A DNA stretch of 64,000 nucleotides from Aotearoamyces nothofagi (Eukaryota > Ascomycota > Leotiomycetes > Leotiales > Tympanidaceae): the NCBI GenBank assembly GCA_015345905.1, contig JADDTR010000008.1, forward strand, positions 558,001-622,000, given 5' to 3'. The number at the start of each line of letters is the position of its first letter. The stretch's first letter is position 1. Below the pieces are notes generated by a model, which worked only from the letters and a program-made list of their open reading frames with translations, was not told the origin of the DNA and did no database searches. The position numbers and the translations under genes are program-made. Shown one piece after another: positions 39,354 to 51,174 of the stretch.

Positions 39354-41070
39354 CTATACCTCCAAGTTGTCCTTTTCCGTTTGAGCTCTTGTCGTAGCAA
39401 GGCCAGCTGCAAGCCCACCATGATCTAACTCGTTCTCTCTCCTTCCCTCAAAAATTTCGGTCCTATTGCCCTTAGCTAGCAGCTTGCTCGCTTTGACAAC
39501 TGCAAACAGGGTTCTGCCATGCCGGAATGCGGTATCAATCTCTTCTAGACTCTGGCCCATGGTTTCAGGGAAGAAAAGGAAGACGCTGATGGGAATGCAG
39601 TAACTGATTACTGTAAAGACGATGAAGTACCTGTAGCCAATGTTGGTGATCGCGACTGGCGTTACCATTAACACAACAAAGTTCCACAGCCAGTGGTCAG
39701 CCGTCGAGATAGAGGCCATACTGACCCGAAGCTTGACGGGAGCGACTTCGGCGCAGTAAAGGAAATTGGCTCCGAGGAAGCCGATTGGAACGAAGAAATT
39801 GTACTGTAATTTGTTTGTATTAGCTCCAACTGTTTTCTGATCGATCAGCTAGATATGAGTCACGAGATGACTTACCATGAAGACGAAAAATACACTGGTT
39901 ATACCAGCGGACTTATTGCTATTAGGGAATGACGCCGCAACAGTCAGAGCAAGCATACAGCATCCCATTCCAAAGCCAGTGAACATGAAGAGAGCTCTAC
40001 GTCCAAACCGATCGATAGTAAGGAATGCGACAAAGGAGGATAGAAATTTCCACGTGAGATTACCTCCTGAAAGGATTTTTGATACCTCTTCACTCATCCC
40101 TAGGCTCTCTGTAAAAATAGTTTGGGAATAGACCGAAATAAGATTACTTCCCCCCATCTGCTGATAGAACTGTAAGAGTATACAGAGGCAGAAGCGATAG
40201 AAGAGTTTTTCCTGGCCCATGGTGAACATGTCCTTCACGCTAGCCTTCTTGAGGATTGATTCTTCCAACGAGTATTTAATGCTGGCAATCTCGGCATTAA
40301 GAAGAGGATCATCGAGCGGCACATCTTTCAAGGCGGAAAGGTTGGCTCCGGCCTCCTCAACCCGGCCAACGTTGACCAGCCAGCGCGGAGATTCAGGCAT
40401 GAAAAAAATACAAGCCATCAAGAGCAGAGAAAATGCCAGCGGAATGCCTAATGGCGCCCTCCAAGAGGCAGATCCGATCTTGATTTGGTAGAAACCCAGA
40501 TTAATCCATGCTTCAAGAGAGTATCCAAGTGTGATGAATAATCCGTCTAGAACGACGTGCTTCCCACGATTTGCGGCCGAGCTACACTCTGCTTGCCATA
40601 CCGGAACCGTGGTACTCAGAATACCAACACCGAAGCCAAGGATTGTACGGCCAACAATGAACTGCGGCAGTCCGAAGGAAGATGTACACAGGGCTTCTCC
40701 AATGAGCGTGAAAGTAGCAGCTGCGAAGATATTCTTGCGGCGACCAAATTTGTCCCCAGTGTGCATGCAAGTCAGCGCGCCGGTGAGTGCACCCAGGACG
40801 AAGGTAGCGACTACAACACCTTGGATGGTGGCATGTTGACTCTTAACTGCGCCTGTGGTATGAGTGGTATCGATTTCAGGGAAGGTTTTTGTCCAGTCGT
40901 CGAGCTATAAGACGTCAGCTGGTGTCTCGTAACGTTGAGCTGCAATGGACGGGTTGGCCCACAGACAACAATCCAGCAACACCTGCTTGATTATATCCAA
41001 AGAGAATAAAACTTGGAGCAACAATCAGCCCGATTTGCGCTAAGGATAAAGAATGGCCTCGGAGTCCCAT
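39354..41070 (-). CDS. MFS sugar porter (hexose/disaccharide type)
   Basis: A plasma-membrane sugar transporter of the 12-helix sugar porter family. Exons: 41070-40963, 40904-39876, 39803-39354, 528 residues. Start MGLRGHSLSLAQIG is followed by helix 1 ending LFGYNQAGVAGLLS. Family signatures: GDKFGRRKN in loop 2-3, the R in VGRTILGFGVGI, PESPRWLVNVGR after helix 6, QFYQQMGGSNLISVYS in helix 7, and PETMGQSLEEIDTAFRHG at the end of helix 12. The first intron has the donor GTGGGC, weak but the only one that joins GLLS to LDDWTKTFPEID. Substrate cannot be told; the GYNQAGVAG type is common in fungal hexose and disaccharide transporters. An upstream frame (from 41,210) might be leader peptide coding. 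Confidence 0.85.
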
Positions 41071-44000
41071 AGTTAAAGATTACCTCGATTATCTAGATCC
41101 GTAAAAGTAGGAACAGCGGCAGAGTAAGTCAAAATGAAGGAAGAAAGACAAAGCAGAAGCATTAAATATGTTTTGGTGCCATATGCAGCATGATACACCG
41201 TATCCATCATGTCTACGGAGGCCACGGCGGTGACATCGGAGAAAGGAAGACAGAGAGGGAGCTCTCTAGTGGGGAAATATCGAGCAGCATGCCGTAAGTG
41301 CCGCGAGGACGGAGGAGTGCTCGGAAGACCCTTTGCGCAGTAAATACTGCTCACGATGTACTGCGGGATGAGCGGGCAGCAGAGGACGTCAACGCCCTAC
41401 GAGAGACCAATGGCAGCAGAGCCATTAGGGAAATGCAAAAGCCGGCGACGACCGTGATACTGCAGTGGTTAGGGGTCCGTAGATGCCGTCGTTCGCATAG
41501 CACAGTCACGTAACGTATTCAACGCGGAGAAGTACAGTATAGACAGGCCCTGCCTTGTAGCTGGAAGAGCAACTGCCGGATATTCCATTATGACCATTAT
41601 GACTGTGCTGGACTCTGGAGTACGTGGTTGATGTGCCGATGGAGAATGCAGCATCGTGGGACTGATCCGGACTGATAGCGAGAAATCGCCGATGCACCGA
41701 GCCCGTTTCAAGCAAGTCTGGACTAAGCCTTTCCATGCCGGAAGAACGTGCGGGCCGTGAGAGAGCTTAGCAGGCCTTGAAACAGCATACACGGTACCTA
41801 GGCTTGTGTAAGAACAGTGTGTTAAGACTGATCTCGTGCAGTAATCCCAGAACGCTGTATTGTCCTGCATTCCATATCTTGCTGTGAGCCGCCTGCGATC
41901 GGGCGGCCCGGCAATCGCCAATCTTCTGATAAGGAGTGATGAATGGCCTCTCGAGCAGGAGCTGGGATGGACGAGGGATGGCTATGGTAGTTACCTGAAG
42001 TGCTTCTGAACCCGTGGACCAGTCTCGGAATACTTTCGCAGCTCTCGAGAGCACGCATAGTTGTGTGCATTGGCTTTCTCGTCGTCAGGGCTGTCTCGGC
42101 CCTTCTAAACAGCAAATCAGCTTTCCACCGCACGAGTAGACCCAAGTAGGGACAGAAACATTGAAATAACAGAGCTCTCGAGCTTGAATGGCTGGATTGA
42201 AGACACGGCGCTACCAGATCGGGGTTGAAGACAGAACTGGGAAATTCAGGCACGGATTCAGGCAAGACTGCTACGATTTACACTGCACAGCTTTGCTTTT
42301 GAACAGCGCAGACGTCGCTGATTGCCGACTGACTATCTTGCCGGACGGCCTCAAGGCCCAGGGCGTCACGTGCACGACGTCACGTGGACGATATCTATCT
42401 TACCAGACCAGTCAGGTCATACAGCAGAGAGAAATGGGAGAAATGGGGGAAATGGGGGAAATGAGGGAAATGAGGGAAATGAGGGAAATGAGGGAACTGA
42501 GAGAGAGAGTCGACGGCGTTGTTGCCGTCTCATTGGGCCACCGTAGCGGCGTCGACGGGTAAGCAGCGAGAGCGGGGGGAGCGGGGGCGGGGGCGGGCAG
42601 CGACGGCAGCGACGGCCGATTCAGGAAAAGAGAACAAGGGAATTTGGAGCAAACTCCAAAACTCTCCTGGCGGCCAATCGGCCAAACGACGACCTGAACT
42701 GAACTGGCTCCTTGGCTGTGTCCGTCCTGTCCATCCGCCGCGTCCTCGTGCCGCTTTTAGCCGTCGCGCATGCACAGCTGCCCCAGCTGAGAGAGTGCGC
42801 CGGCCGGGCGTCGAATGGCGGCCTTGGCTGCCTGGGGACGGCGGTGGCCAGGCGCTGCAATCCCTGCGCCTGACTCCAGGGCGCGCAAGCCACATTACGG
42901 GCGTCCGGTGCACCACCAGTCCCTGCCCTCGTCCTTTCTTTTTCGTTTTCTTTTCTTCTTGTCCTTCTTCTCCCATGGCGAGCAGAACACAGCCGCCGCC
43001 ATGCCTGTTCCTTCTTCCGCGGTGACGCCTCCCTCGACGCGCGAGAAGGCGACGGGCTGCCAGGCATCGCCAGTCGCTCACGCACTCGCGGTCAGGGCGG
43101 CGAGAGCGGGTTTGTTTGCGGGCCACGAAGCCACTGTGCGGCTGGGCTGGAGTGACCGTCGCACAGGCACATGAGGCGATAGAACAGGTGATGTGAGCTT
43201 TCAGACAGAGCATGCATTGCTGGTGGCGCCCGGTCTTCTGGGCTCCCCCGCGGCGCGTTCAGCAGGTTGGGGCTGCGAGGCGACCGCGCCGGACAGCGAA
43301 AGCCTAATACCCCGGAGTCTCCCCCCGCAGCGCCTGGATAGCCTCGCCTTGACTGGGCAGAGCACACCGGGCAGGCCATGTTCCCCCGAGCGCGACACTC
43401 CTCGTGCGCACACGAAGCCGCACGGAGCGTGAAGCGACATGCTCGCCGTCATGCCATTGCGCTGCGAGACAAGCACTATAGACTATAAGGCCGAAGACAG
43501 GCCATGGGCACACCACGCTGTCGCATTCCATCGCATCCTGTCGCACCCGTCGTGCTCGGTTGCTGGCTGGAGCAGCTGCTGCGCCGTAGAGTGCGGGGTC
43601 GAGGTTTGTCGGGGGAATAGGGGTCGCCAGTCAATCGGAAGCGGCGCCCGCGGCCACCGCTGGGGGGTTCGCATCTCCAAATCCAATCGCGCCCTCGGTC
43701 GGACAGCCAAGCCAGCGTTGCTGTGCGGGGACATGGGATTCCTGCAGTACAACAGCCCTCCAGCCATCCGTCCCCGGCCATTGGAATGCCCAGGAATGCC
43801 CACCTCTGGCCTTCTCGGCCCTCTTCAAAGCCCCCTACGCGCTTGTCCCGTGGTCACCTGCTGCGCTGCTGCTGCTGTTCTGCTGTTCTGCTGTCTGCTG
43901 GGCCTGCGAGCGAGCACAGGCAAACTCGACAAGCCGCTTCCAGCCCCATCCTCCTGCTCGCCAGCTTCTGTTTGGCCGAGTCAGATGCCAGAGATACGAA

Positions 44001-44501
44001 GCGCCAGCCATCCAGGCCGTCCCCCTCGTCGAATCGGCCCGAATGATGGAATGCTCTGCTTGCGAGACTCGCGCTCGCTATCGCCCTGGGCACTTTCTTT
44101 CCCCATGGGGGCGAAACAGCCAGCGCCTGCCCGAGAATGCCTCGATGCACGTCCTCGAGCCGGGCCTTCGCAGGAGATCGCATATCAGGGGATAGGACTG
44201 ACTGACTGACCGCACCGCTCTCTCCCGTATAAGAGCAGAGAAGGTCCGAATAGACAGGCCCGAGAGTCTCCTAATCTCCTCCTATAAATACGTGGTTTGC
44301 CTGCTCCTCCTGCTGCTGCTTCTCCTTCTCCAGCCTTCCAATCCTCGATCTAGAGTTATCGCATCGACAAACGCTCCAATCAGCTGGCTATGACCCCTGG
44401 CTCATAGTCCTTGGCTTATAGTTGTTGTTGTTGTTGTTGTTGTTGTTGTCCACTACTTCAATTAACTGTTACGGCGCTGAAGAGCAAATACCATCTCCAT
44501 C
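41071..44501. other. Long divergent intergenic region between two sugar porter genes
   Basis: About 3.4 kb without a supported gene. Contents: two CACGTG sites at 42,367-42,372 and 42,381-42,386, each preceded by GT and 14 bp apart; a 9-bp minisatellite GGGAAATGA at about 42,430-42,495; G+C-rich sequence with overlapping meaningless frames from 42,530 to 44,200; and a GTT microsatellite at about 44,421-44,450. The last 250 bp is the probable core promoter and leader of the plus-strand porter. Confidence 0.5.
42430..42495 (+). repeat. GGGAAATGA minisatellite
   Basis: About seven 9-bp units, GGGGAAATG grading into GAGGGAAATG. The evenly spaced G runs fit a G-quadruplex motif on the plus strand. 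It lies 60 bp downstream of the paired CACGTG sites. Confidence 0.7.
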
Positions 44502-46288
44502 ATGGCTACTACTGAAACTACTGAAACTACTGGTCCTACTGGTACTACTAGTCCTATACGTACTGCTGGCCTTACTGGTCATACTGGCTTGAAGGCCACG
44601 GCCGATATCAATCGCGTCGAGGCACCCGTTACGATAAAGGCATATCTCATCTGCGCGTTTGCTGCCTTCGGCGGCATCTTCTTCGGCTATGACTCTGGTT
44701 ACATCTCAGGTGTCATGGGCATGAACTACTTCATCAGACTCTATACCGGCCTCCCCATCCCAGGACCCAATGCTTCCACTGCTGAGAAGAGTGCATTTGC
44801 TCTCCCGGCACATACGAAGTCAACCATCACTTCTGTCCTATCTGCCGGTACTTTCTTCGGTGCGCTGATCGCTGGTGATCTTGCTGACATGATCGGGCGT
44901 CGGACTACCATCATTGCCGGCTGTGTTGTCTTCGATGTTGGTGTCATTCTTCAGACTGCGTCATCTTCCTTGGGTCTCCTTGTAGCTGGCCGTCTCATCG
45001 CTGGTTTTGGCGTTGGATTCGTCTCGGCCATTATCATCTTGTACATGTCGGAAATTGCACCAAAGGCTGTCCGTGGAGCTATTGTATCGGCCTACCAATT
45101 CTGTATTACCATTGGTCTGTTCCTCGCTTCGTGCGTCTGCTATGGGACACAGGATCGCCTGGACTCTGGCTCCTATCGGATTCCCATTGCCATCCAGATG
45201 CTCTGGGCCATCATTCTCGGAGTTGGTCTCCTCCTCCTTCCCGAGTCTCCTCGTTACTTTGTCAAGAAGGGCAACCTCGAAAAGGCTGCACATGCCTTGT
45301 CAAGAGTACGTGGTGAGCCACAAAAGTCCGACTCGATCCAAGAGGAACTCGCTGAAATTGTGGCCAACCACGAGTATGAGCTGTCGGTCATCCCACAGAG
45401 TGGCTGGTTCAGCTCATGGGCCAACTGCTTCAAGGGTGGACTCCGCAACCCTAGCTCTAACCTCCGTCGTACGATCCTCGGTACGTCTCTCCAGATGATG
45501 CAACAGTGGACCGGTATCAACTTTATCTTTTACTTTGGAACCACTTTCTTCCAGACGCTCGGCACCATCTCCAACCCCTTCTTGATCAGTTTGGTCACTA
45601 CCCTAGTCAACGTATGCTCGACTCCAATCTCGTTCTACATCATCGAGAGATATGGTCGCCGTACCATCCTGATCTGGGGCGCCCTGGGGATGTTCATCTG
45701 TGAGTTTATCGTCGCCATTGTAGGCGTGACTGCTGGCCGAGAAAGCCAGCACAACTCTGCCGCCGTCTCGTCCCAGATTGCATTCATCTGCATCTACATC
45801 TTCTTCTTTGCTACCACCTGGGGACCTGGTAAGTCTACAGTCTTTTATATCCCTGCTCTAAAATCACTAAACGTCTCGCAGCTGCTTGGGTCGTCATCGG
45901 CGAGGTCTTCCCACTCCCCATCCGGTCCCGCGGCGTCGCTCTCTCTACCGCGTCCAACTGGCTCTGGAACTGCATCATAACCATCATCACACCCTACATG
46001 GTCGGCTCCGACCACGGCGAAGCCAACCTCCAATCACGCGTGTTCTTCATCTGGGGCTCCCTCTGCGGGCTGTGCTATATCTACGCCTACCTGCTCATCC
46101 CCGAGACAAAGGGGCTCACCCTCGAGCAAGTAGACCGCATGCTGGAGGAGACGACTCCCAGGACTTCGGCCAAATGGGTCCCACACAGCACCTTTGCCAA
46201 AGATCTCGGCCTCACCGACAAGGGCGAACTCAACCCCACGCTCTTGGAACATGTCGATCAACCCAACGAGAAGACGGCGACTGTTTAG
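44502..46288 (+). CDS. MFS glucose/monosaccharide transporter (Hxt/RCO-3-like)
   Basis: A plasma-membrane monosaccharide porter or sensor of the high-affinity fungal type. Exons: 44502-45828 and 45882-46288, 577 residues. The first 30 residues are a Thr/Gly low-complexity tail coded by ACT/GGT repeats, likely cytosolic. Helix 1 follows (AAFGGIFFGYDSGYISGVMG). Family signatures: GDLADMIGRRTT, RLIAGFGVGFVSA, PESPRYFVKKG, LQMMQQWTGINFIFYFG in helix 7, ERYGRRTILIWGA, the spliced WGPAAWVVIGEVFPLPIR, and PETKGLTLEQVDRMLEET. The protein resembles Neurospora RCO-3 and yeast Rgt2/Snf3 transporters rather than disaccharide permeases. There is no long C-terminal sensor tail, so transport is likelier than sensing. 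The 3.4-kb upstream region could hold complex sugar control. Confidence 0.9.
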
Positions 46289-46750
46289 AATGTTTCCAGT
46301 GTGCTGCTTGCATGTTTTTTTATTAAGAGCGTGTGTTGCAGAGTGAGATGGGCTACGTCCGATATCCCCGAGACATCTCGACCCCCTGTTTTTTCTTGCA
46401 TTATCAAAGTACCCGAGAATATCTCGTAGGTTTAATATGAACTCGTTCAAGCCCTTCGTCCCTATTGATATAAACGCCATGTCATGTCTCGTAATAGCTG
46501 CCGCTGACACGGGACCGTCTTGTGCAGTACTGTATATGGGAGGTATGGTAGGCATGGGGGTGATGGACGCCACGTTATAGATGATATATAGATCTATTCT
46601 CTTGTCTATCGCCTCTTATCCCGTTTCATCTACAAGGTATCTATGGGATAAAATAAACAAGACGTATAAAAGTAAAGCAAGAACGTGAATAGATGTACAA
46701 GACAACAGCCCCACGCCTCAAGCGACGGGGTCAGAAACCCCGGCGCCCAC
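46289..46750. other. Convergent 3' intergenic region
   Basis: 462 bp between the stop codons of the glucose transporter (plus) and the monooxygenase (minus). It must hold both 3' UTRs. No gene or repeat seen. Confidence 0.5.
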
Positions 46751-48602
46751 CTACTCGTTCCAGAGCTCGTGCAGGGCCGCCAGATCCACGTCCCCGCTGC
46801 GGACGTAGCTCGTCCTCAGGCGCCGGTCGCCGCACCTCTCCCTCTCGGTCCAGCCGCTGCCGAGGTAGTCGAAGCGGTTCCGCGCGGCGGCGGGGGCGCG
46901 GGCGAGCTCGAAGTCCTCCCAGCGCGGGCAGCGCTGCACCATCCAGCGGTGCAGGGCGGTGCCGGGCCACGAGGCGGCGACGCGGGTCCTGCCGGGCCCG
47001 AGCTTGAACCAGCCGGCGCAGGCGTCGGCGTCGACCTTGTCGTCGAAGTAGGCCTCGGTGTAGGCGTCGAAGTCGGCGGCGGCGGCGCGCGACGGCGCCA
47101 GCGACGCGTACGACTCCGACTGCACCTTGCGCGCGCACTTGGCGATGTAGGCGGCGGCCTGCTCGGCGTGGGCCGGCATGGAGCCGCCGTGGGGCGCGCC
47201 CTGGGCCTGCAGGATGAAGAAGTAGTTGGGGAAGCCGGGCGCCATGATGCCGAGGTAGGTCTCGGGGACGTGGCCCTCGGACGGCGACCAGAGGTCGCGG
47301 AGGTCGAGGCCGTTGGCGACGGTGGGGAAGCGGGGGGAGAAGGCGGCCTCGAAGCCCGTGGCGGCGATGATGGCGTCGACCTCGCGCTCCTCGCCCGCCG
47401 TCACGATGCTAGATTCGGTGATCTCGAGGATGGGGTCGGTGATGTAGTCGATGGTCTTGTCGGCGATGGCCTCGAGATAGCCAGGCGCCGGGGTGATTCT
47501 CCTGCAGCCGGGAGCATATTTCGGGGTCAGCTTGCGCAGTAGTTCGTCGTCTCGTACCCGCTGCCTCATGAGGTTCAGGCAGACGTCTCTGAAGGCAGCA
47601 TTCTCCGCAGAGCCCAGAATAGATCCCTTGAACCTTTCATGCGTGTAGTACTCCAAGCCGCGGCGAAACTCGGCGTACTCTTCGGGGTTGTCGACCCAGC
47701 GCTGCTTCTGTTCTTCTGTGATTTTCGGTCCTCCAGGATGTTCTGCGTCCGGTACTGGCGTCCCGCCCTCGAGAGTCGGCGCGACCCAGACAGGTCCCCG
47801 CACGTAGTTGTCAATCCGAGCAGTACCCAGCTTGAGGAGAGCCGGGATGAGCTGCACGCCGCTTGCTCCGTTCCCTATCACCGCCACACGCTTCCCCGCC
47901 GGGTCGAACTGGGGGTCCCAGTCTGCAGTATGCCTCAGATGTCCTTTGAAGCTGGCCAGACCAGGGATCTCGGGCAATTTCCACTCGCTCAAGGCTCCAG
48001 GAGCAGAGATGAGGAAGTCTGCTACGTCGGTAAAGACATCTCCCGTATCCAGATTCTTGACTTTGACGTGCCATTTCCCCTCTAGCCACCGGGCTTCCAC
48101 GACTTCGTGGCGCAGCTTCAGATGCTTGTCGACGCCGTACTTCGCCACTACCCCTTCATGGTACGCACGAAGATCGGCGCCTTCCGGATAGTATTCAGGC
48201 CATTTGGGATTGGGTTCAAATCCGAACTGGTAGACGTGTCCGACGATATCGCATCGGATTCCAGGATACCTGTTCTGAGCCCACACGCCGCCCTGGTCTG
48301 TTCAGTAAAGGTCTGGACTTGGCGACAGTTGGACATACCACGGTGTCGTTTCGGTCGTATACAGCATACGTGAGATTGGGAACCTTTTTGGGGAGAAGGA
48401 CTGCTGCTGCGATCCCACCTATACCAGCGCCAACGATGATTGCCTAGACGATAGATGTCAGCATTTTTCTTCGACGATGGAGGCACGGAAATACCTTCAC
48501 TGGACGTGCTGGGTCATACGGCCTGTCCTCGGGAAAGTACTTTGGTCTTTGGCTGGTCTCTGGCGCCTCATCAGCGGCGACGGGGTCATTCGAAGCAGCC
48601 AT
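46751..48602 (-). CDS. Flavin-containing Baeyer-Villiger-type monooxygenase
   Basis: A class B flavoprotein monooxygenase that would use NADPH and O2 to oxidise ketones or related substrates. Exons: 48602-48495, 48443-48339, 48292-46751, 584 residues. FAD loop GAGIGGIAAAV, then YDRNDTVGGVWAQNRYPG formed at the second junction. The BVMO fingerprint FxGxxxHxxxW[P/D] is present as FKGHLRHTADWD. The NADP-binding loop is GNGASG. IAATGFEAAF and GIMAPGFPNYFF are the usual late motifs. The first acceptor is the second of two nearby AG sites; only that one gives GGVW in frame. Start chosen at MAASNDPVAADEAPE; an upstream Met at 48,749 is in frame but its extension is low-complexity. Very high G+C at third positions. 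Substrate unknown; secondary metabolism is possible. Confidence 0.88.
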
Positions 48603-50261
48603 GTTCGCTACGCGGCTATCTACGCCGACAGCGCTTGACTCTGCCGTCTCCGCAGGTTGGATATAACCGCAATCTACCGTCTTATCACCGCCGCGCTCTC
48701 TCTCGCACGAATTCCCGTCCTTGGTTCTGGAAGCAAACAGAGAAATCATGTGCTAATTGATGGAGTAAAACCCTGCCTTTATAAGAGCCCCAAGCTAAAG
48801 CCGAAAGTCCCCTGGAGGATCAGGATGGCCGATATCACCATAAATGGCGTGAGAAGAGGATCCATGCGAGCCAGAGGTGTTAGTGTAGATGTGTGCGATG
48901 ATGCCAGAAGATGGCCAAGATACCCAGGAGGGTAGTGGAGATGTAGAGGGAGGTAGTAGGGGGGGGTAGCCGCCAGGTACTCCGGTACAAGCGTCGCGAC
49001 AGCTCGCACGATAACGCATCCACAGTATACCCATCCCCTTATCGCGCCGCAGGGTCTGTACTTGTACTTGTACAGTAAAACACTCCGTCCGGCGCTGGCC
49101 ATCGATCCGAACAACGAGCTATCCCATAACCTATTCCATTCCAGTCTTCCTTATCGCAGCGTTCCAGAGGTGGTGATCTATATCCATCCGTCGTCCATCT
49201 GCCACTTCCATGGTGTTTCCACGCATCCTTCTCCCGTCTATGCACTGCCCGTCCCTTATCTCCTCTATCTATCTATCTATCTAATACCTACCCCAACCCG
49301 CCCGCTCTCGGTGGATGCCGAGAGTCGCCAGCAATGATGAAATCACGTCTCCAAAAGTCGTCATCCCGCTCTCTCCAGCCCCAGCAAGCAAGCAAGCAAA
49401 GCAAGCACGCAGCAGCTTTTCCCAGCACGCAATCCCATCTCCCTAGATCCGAGAGAGAGAGAAAGTGAGCAGGGGACGAGAGAGAGAGAGAGAGAGAGAG
49501 GCCCTGGCGCTTGGCCATTATGCGAGATTCTTTTTTTTTTTTTCCCCCTCCATCTGTCGGGAAAAGTCCTCGGTCGGGGGGGTTTTTTTTTTGGGGGTAG
49601 GTAACCATGTTTGTCGAGGTTGTTTTCTCGCGTCTTGGGCGCGGCGGGTGGTTTGGTTGCGCTCCGGTAACAGCTTTGCGCGTGCCCTTTTGCGGAGGAC
49701 ATCGAGAGACAGGCTGGTGGGCACGTGATATTCCATCATATATGGCTACAATGGGGGTTGTACAGTACAATTGAATGAGCCGTAATTAAGATTTTACCAT
49801 TCTACTATTCAGCTATTTGTATTCATATTTACCTATTCAATTACTCCACAAATTTATTATTTCTCGACAAATACATCATAAATCGACAAATATATCAATG
49901 ATTATATATCTCAAGGAAAAACGTAAAAGATAACTTAGAGATCATCTTCGAATCTCGCCATACGCTATCCCTACTCCCATCTCGACAGTTCACAAAGACC
50001 TATTATACGTCCTGAGTCTCCTGATAGCAGGCAGAAGTAGGATTCCTCCAGTCTTGATCCGATCTCACAGTGTCCCTCTGTCGAACTGGCTGTGCAACTC
50101 TACTTGCCTCTATGCGTTGCTGTTTTCTCTGCTGGTCATCTCGCTACTGTCTTTTTGTGCCAGCCATAACCGTCATAAGGTCAGCCCTCGCAATGGAACA
50201 GGCTCATCCTCACCAAAGCCATATAATGATTTAAACTTTTTATTTATATACACTACCAGAC
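48603..50261. other. Intergenic region with microsatellites
   Basis: About 1.66 kb. It contains a GA microsatellite near 49,449-49,500, a T/C-rich run near 49,531-49,550, short T and G runs near 49,580, and A+T-rich sequence at 49,780-49,930. A CACGTGAT site lies near 49,722. No gene supported. Confidence 0.5.
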
Positions 50262-51174
50262 TTACGCATCCACGTCGGTACTGCAACTCAGCTTCTCGTA
50301 ACGAACCACAACCTCCTTGTCGGCATCAAGCTTCGCAAGGAGCTTAGCATACGCATCCGTGCCCAGCACGATGCGCAGCGGCGGATCCTCCAGCAGCGCG
50401 AGCTCATAGATGGCCGTGGCCGCCTTGGCCGGGTCGCCAGGCTGCGTGCCATGGCGCGCAGTCATGACGGCTTTGGCATCGAAATGATCATACGCCGGAT
50501 GCCGCTCGGTGAAATCCATCGATCGTCCTGCCCAGTCGGTCCTGTAATGTGGTTAGCTCAGCAAGCAAGGAGGGCGAGAGCTGCTCTGCAGTTGCAGTTG
50601 CAGTCGGGGATGGGATGGCTTGCCTGAATCCTCCAGGCTCGATGCACGTGAACTTGATGCCCCATTCCGGCTTCATCTCTTGCGCGACCGACTCGGTGAA
50701 GCCTTCAACGGCGAACTTGCTTGCGCAATACAGGCTGAAGCAGGCAGCTCCGCGCAGGCCGCCGATGCTGGTCAGCTGCTGAATGACGCCGCCGCTCGGC
50801 TTCTGCTCTCTCATCGTCTTGATGGCTTCTCTGGTGACGTCAAGCAGGCCGAAGAAGTTGACCTCCATCTGCGTTCTGATCTGCGCGTCGGTGTACTCCT
50901 CGAAGGTGCCGGTGAGGCCGTAGCCGGCATTGTTGACGACGACATCGACTCGGCCGAATTTCTGGATCGCCTGTTGGAAGGCTGAAGAGACGGATTCCTT
51001 GCTCGTTATGTCGAGCTTGACGGGGAGGTAGTTCTGGGAGGTTGTGTTGGTGAAGCTTAATGTTTCCGGCTTGCGGGCTGTGGCTACTGCGTAGTCGCCG
51101 CGCCTGAGGACTTCTTGGATGAGGCTGTGGCCGAAGCCTGTCGAGGTGCCGGTGACGAAGAAGACTCTCGGCAT
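50262..51174 (-). CDS. Classical short-chain dehydrogenase/reductase
   Basis: An NAD(P)-dependent oxidoreductase of the classical SDR family; substrate unknown. Exons: 51174-50624 and 50541-50262, 276 residues. Cofactor loop TGTSTGFGHSL, DITS, the structural NNAGYG, the catalytic Ser in LTSIGGLRG, YCASK with catalytic Tyr and Lys, and PGGFRTDW downstream. The intron is GC-AG: donor AG|GCAAGC and acceptor TTACAG. No GT donor nearby keeps the frame, whereas this one gives EPGGFR|TDWAGRSMDF, the usual family sequence. The C-terminus (EVVVRYEKLSCSTDVDA) is ordinary. The start Met sits right at the Rossmann strand, as in most members. Confidence 0.88.

Noticed and set aside
42530-43213. 227-codon minus-strand frame and overlapping 154- and 168-codon frames
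   Set aside because: High G+C makes all frames open; Arg/Pro/Ala-rich with no domain.
43439-44209. 256-codon plus-strand frame upstream of the glucose transporter
   Set aside because: Cys/Ser/Pro-rich without motif; antisense frames are also open. Probably G+C-rich promoter DNA.
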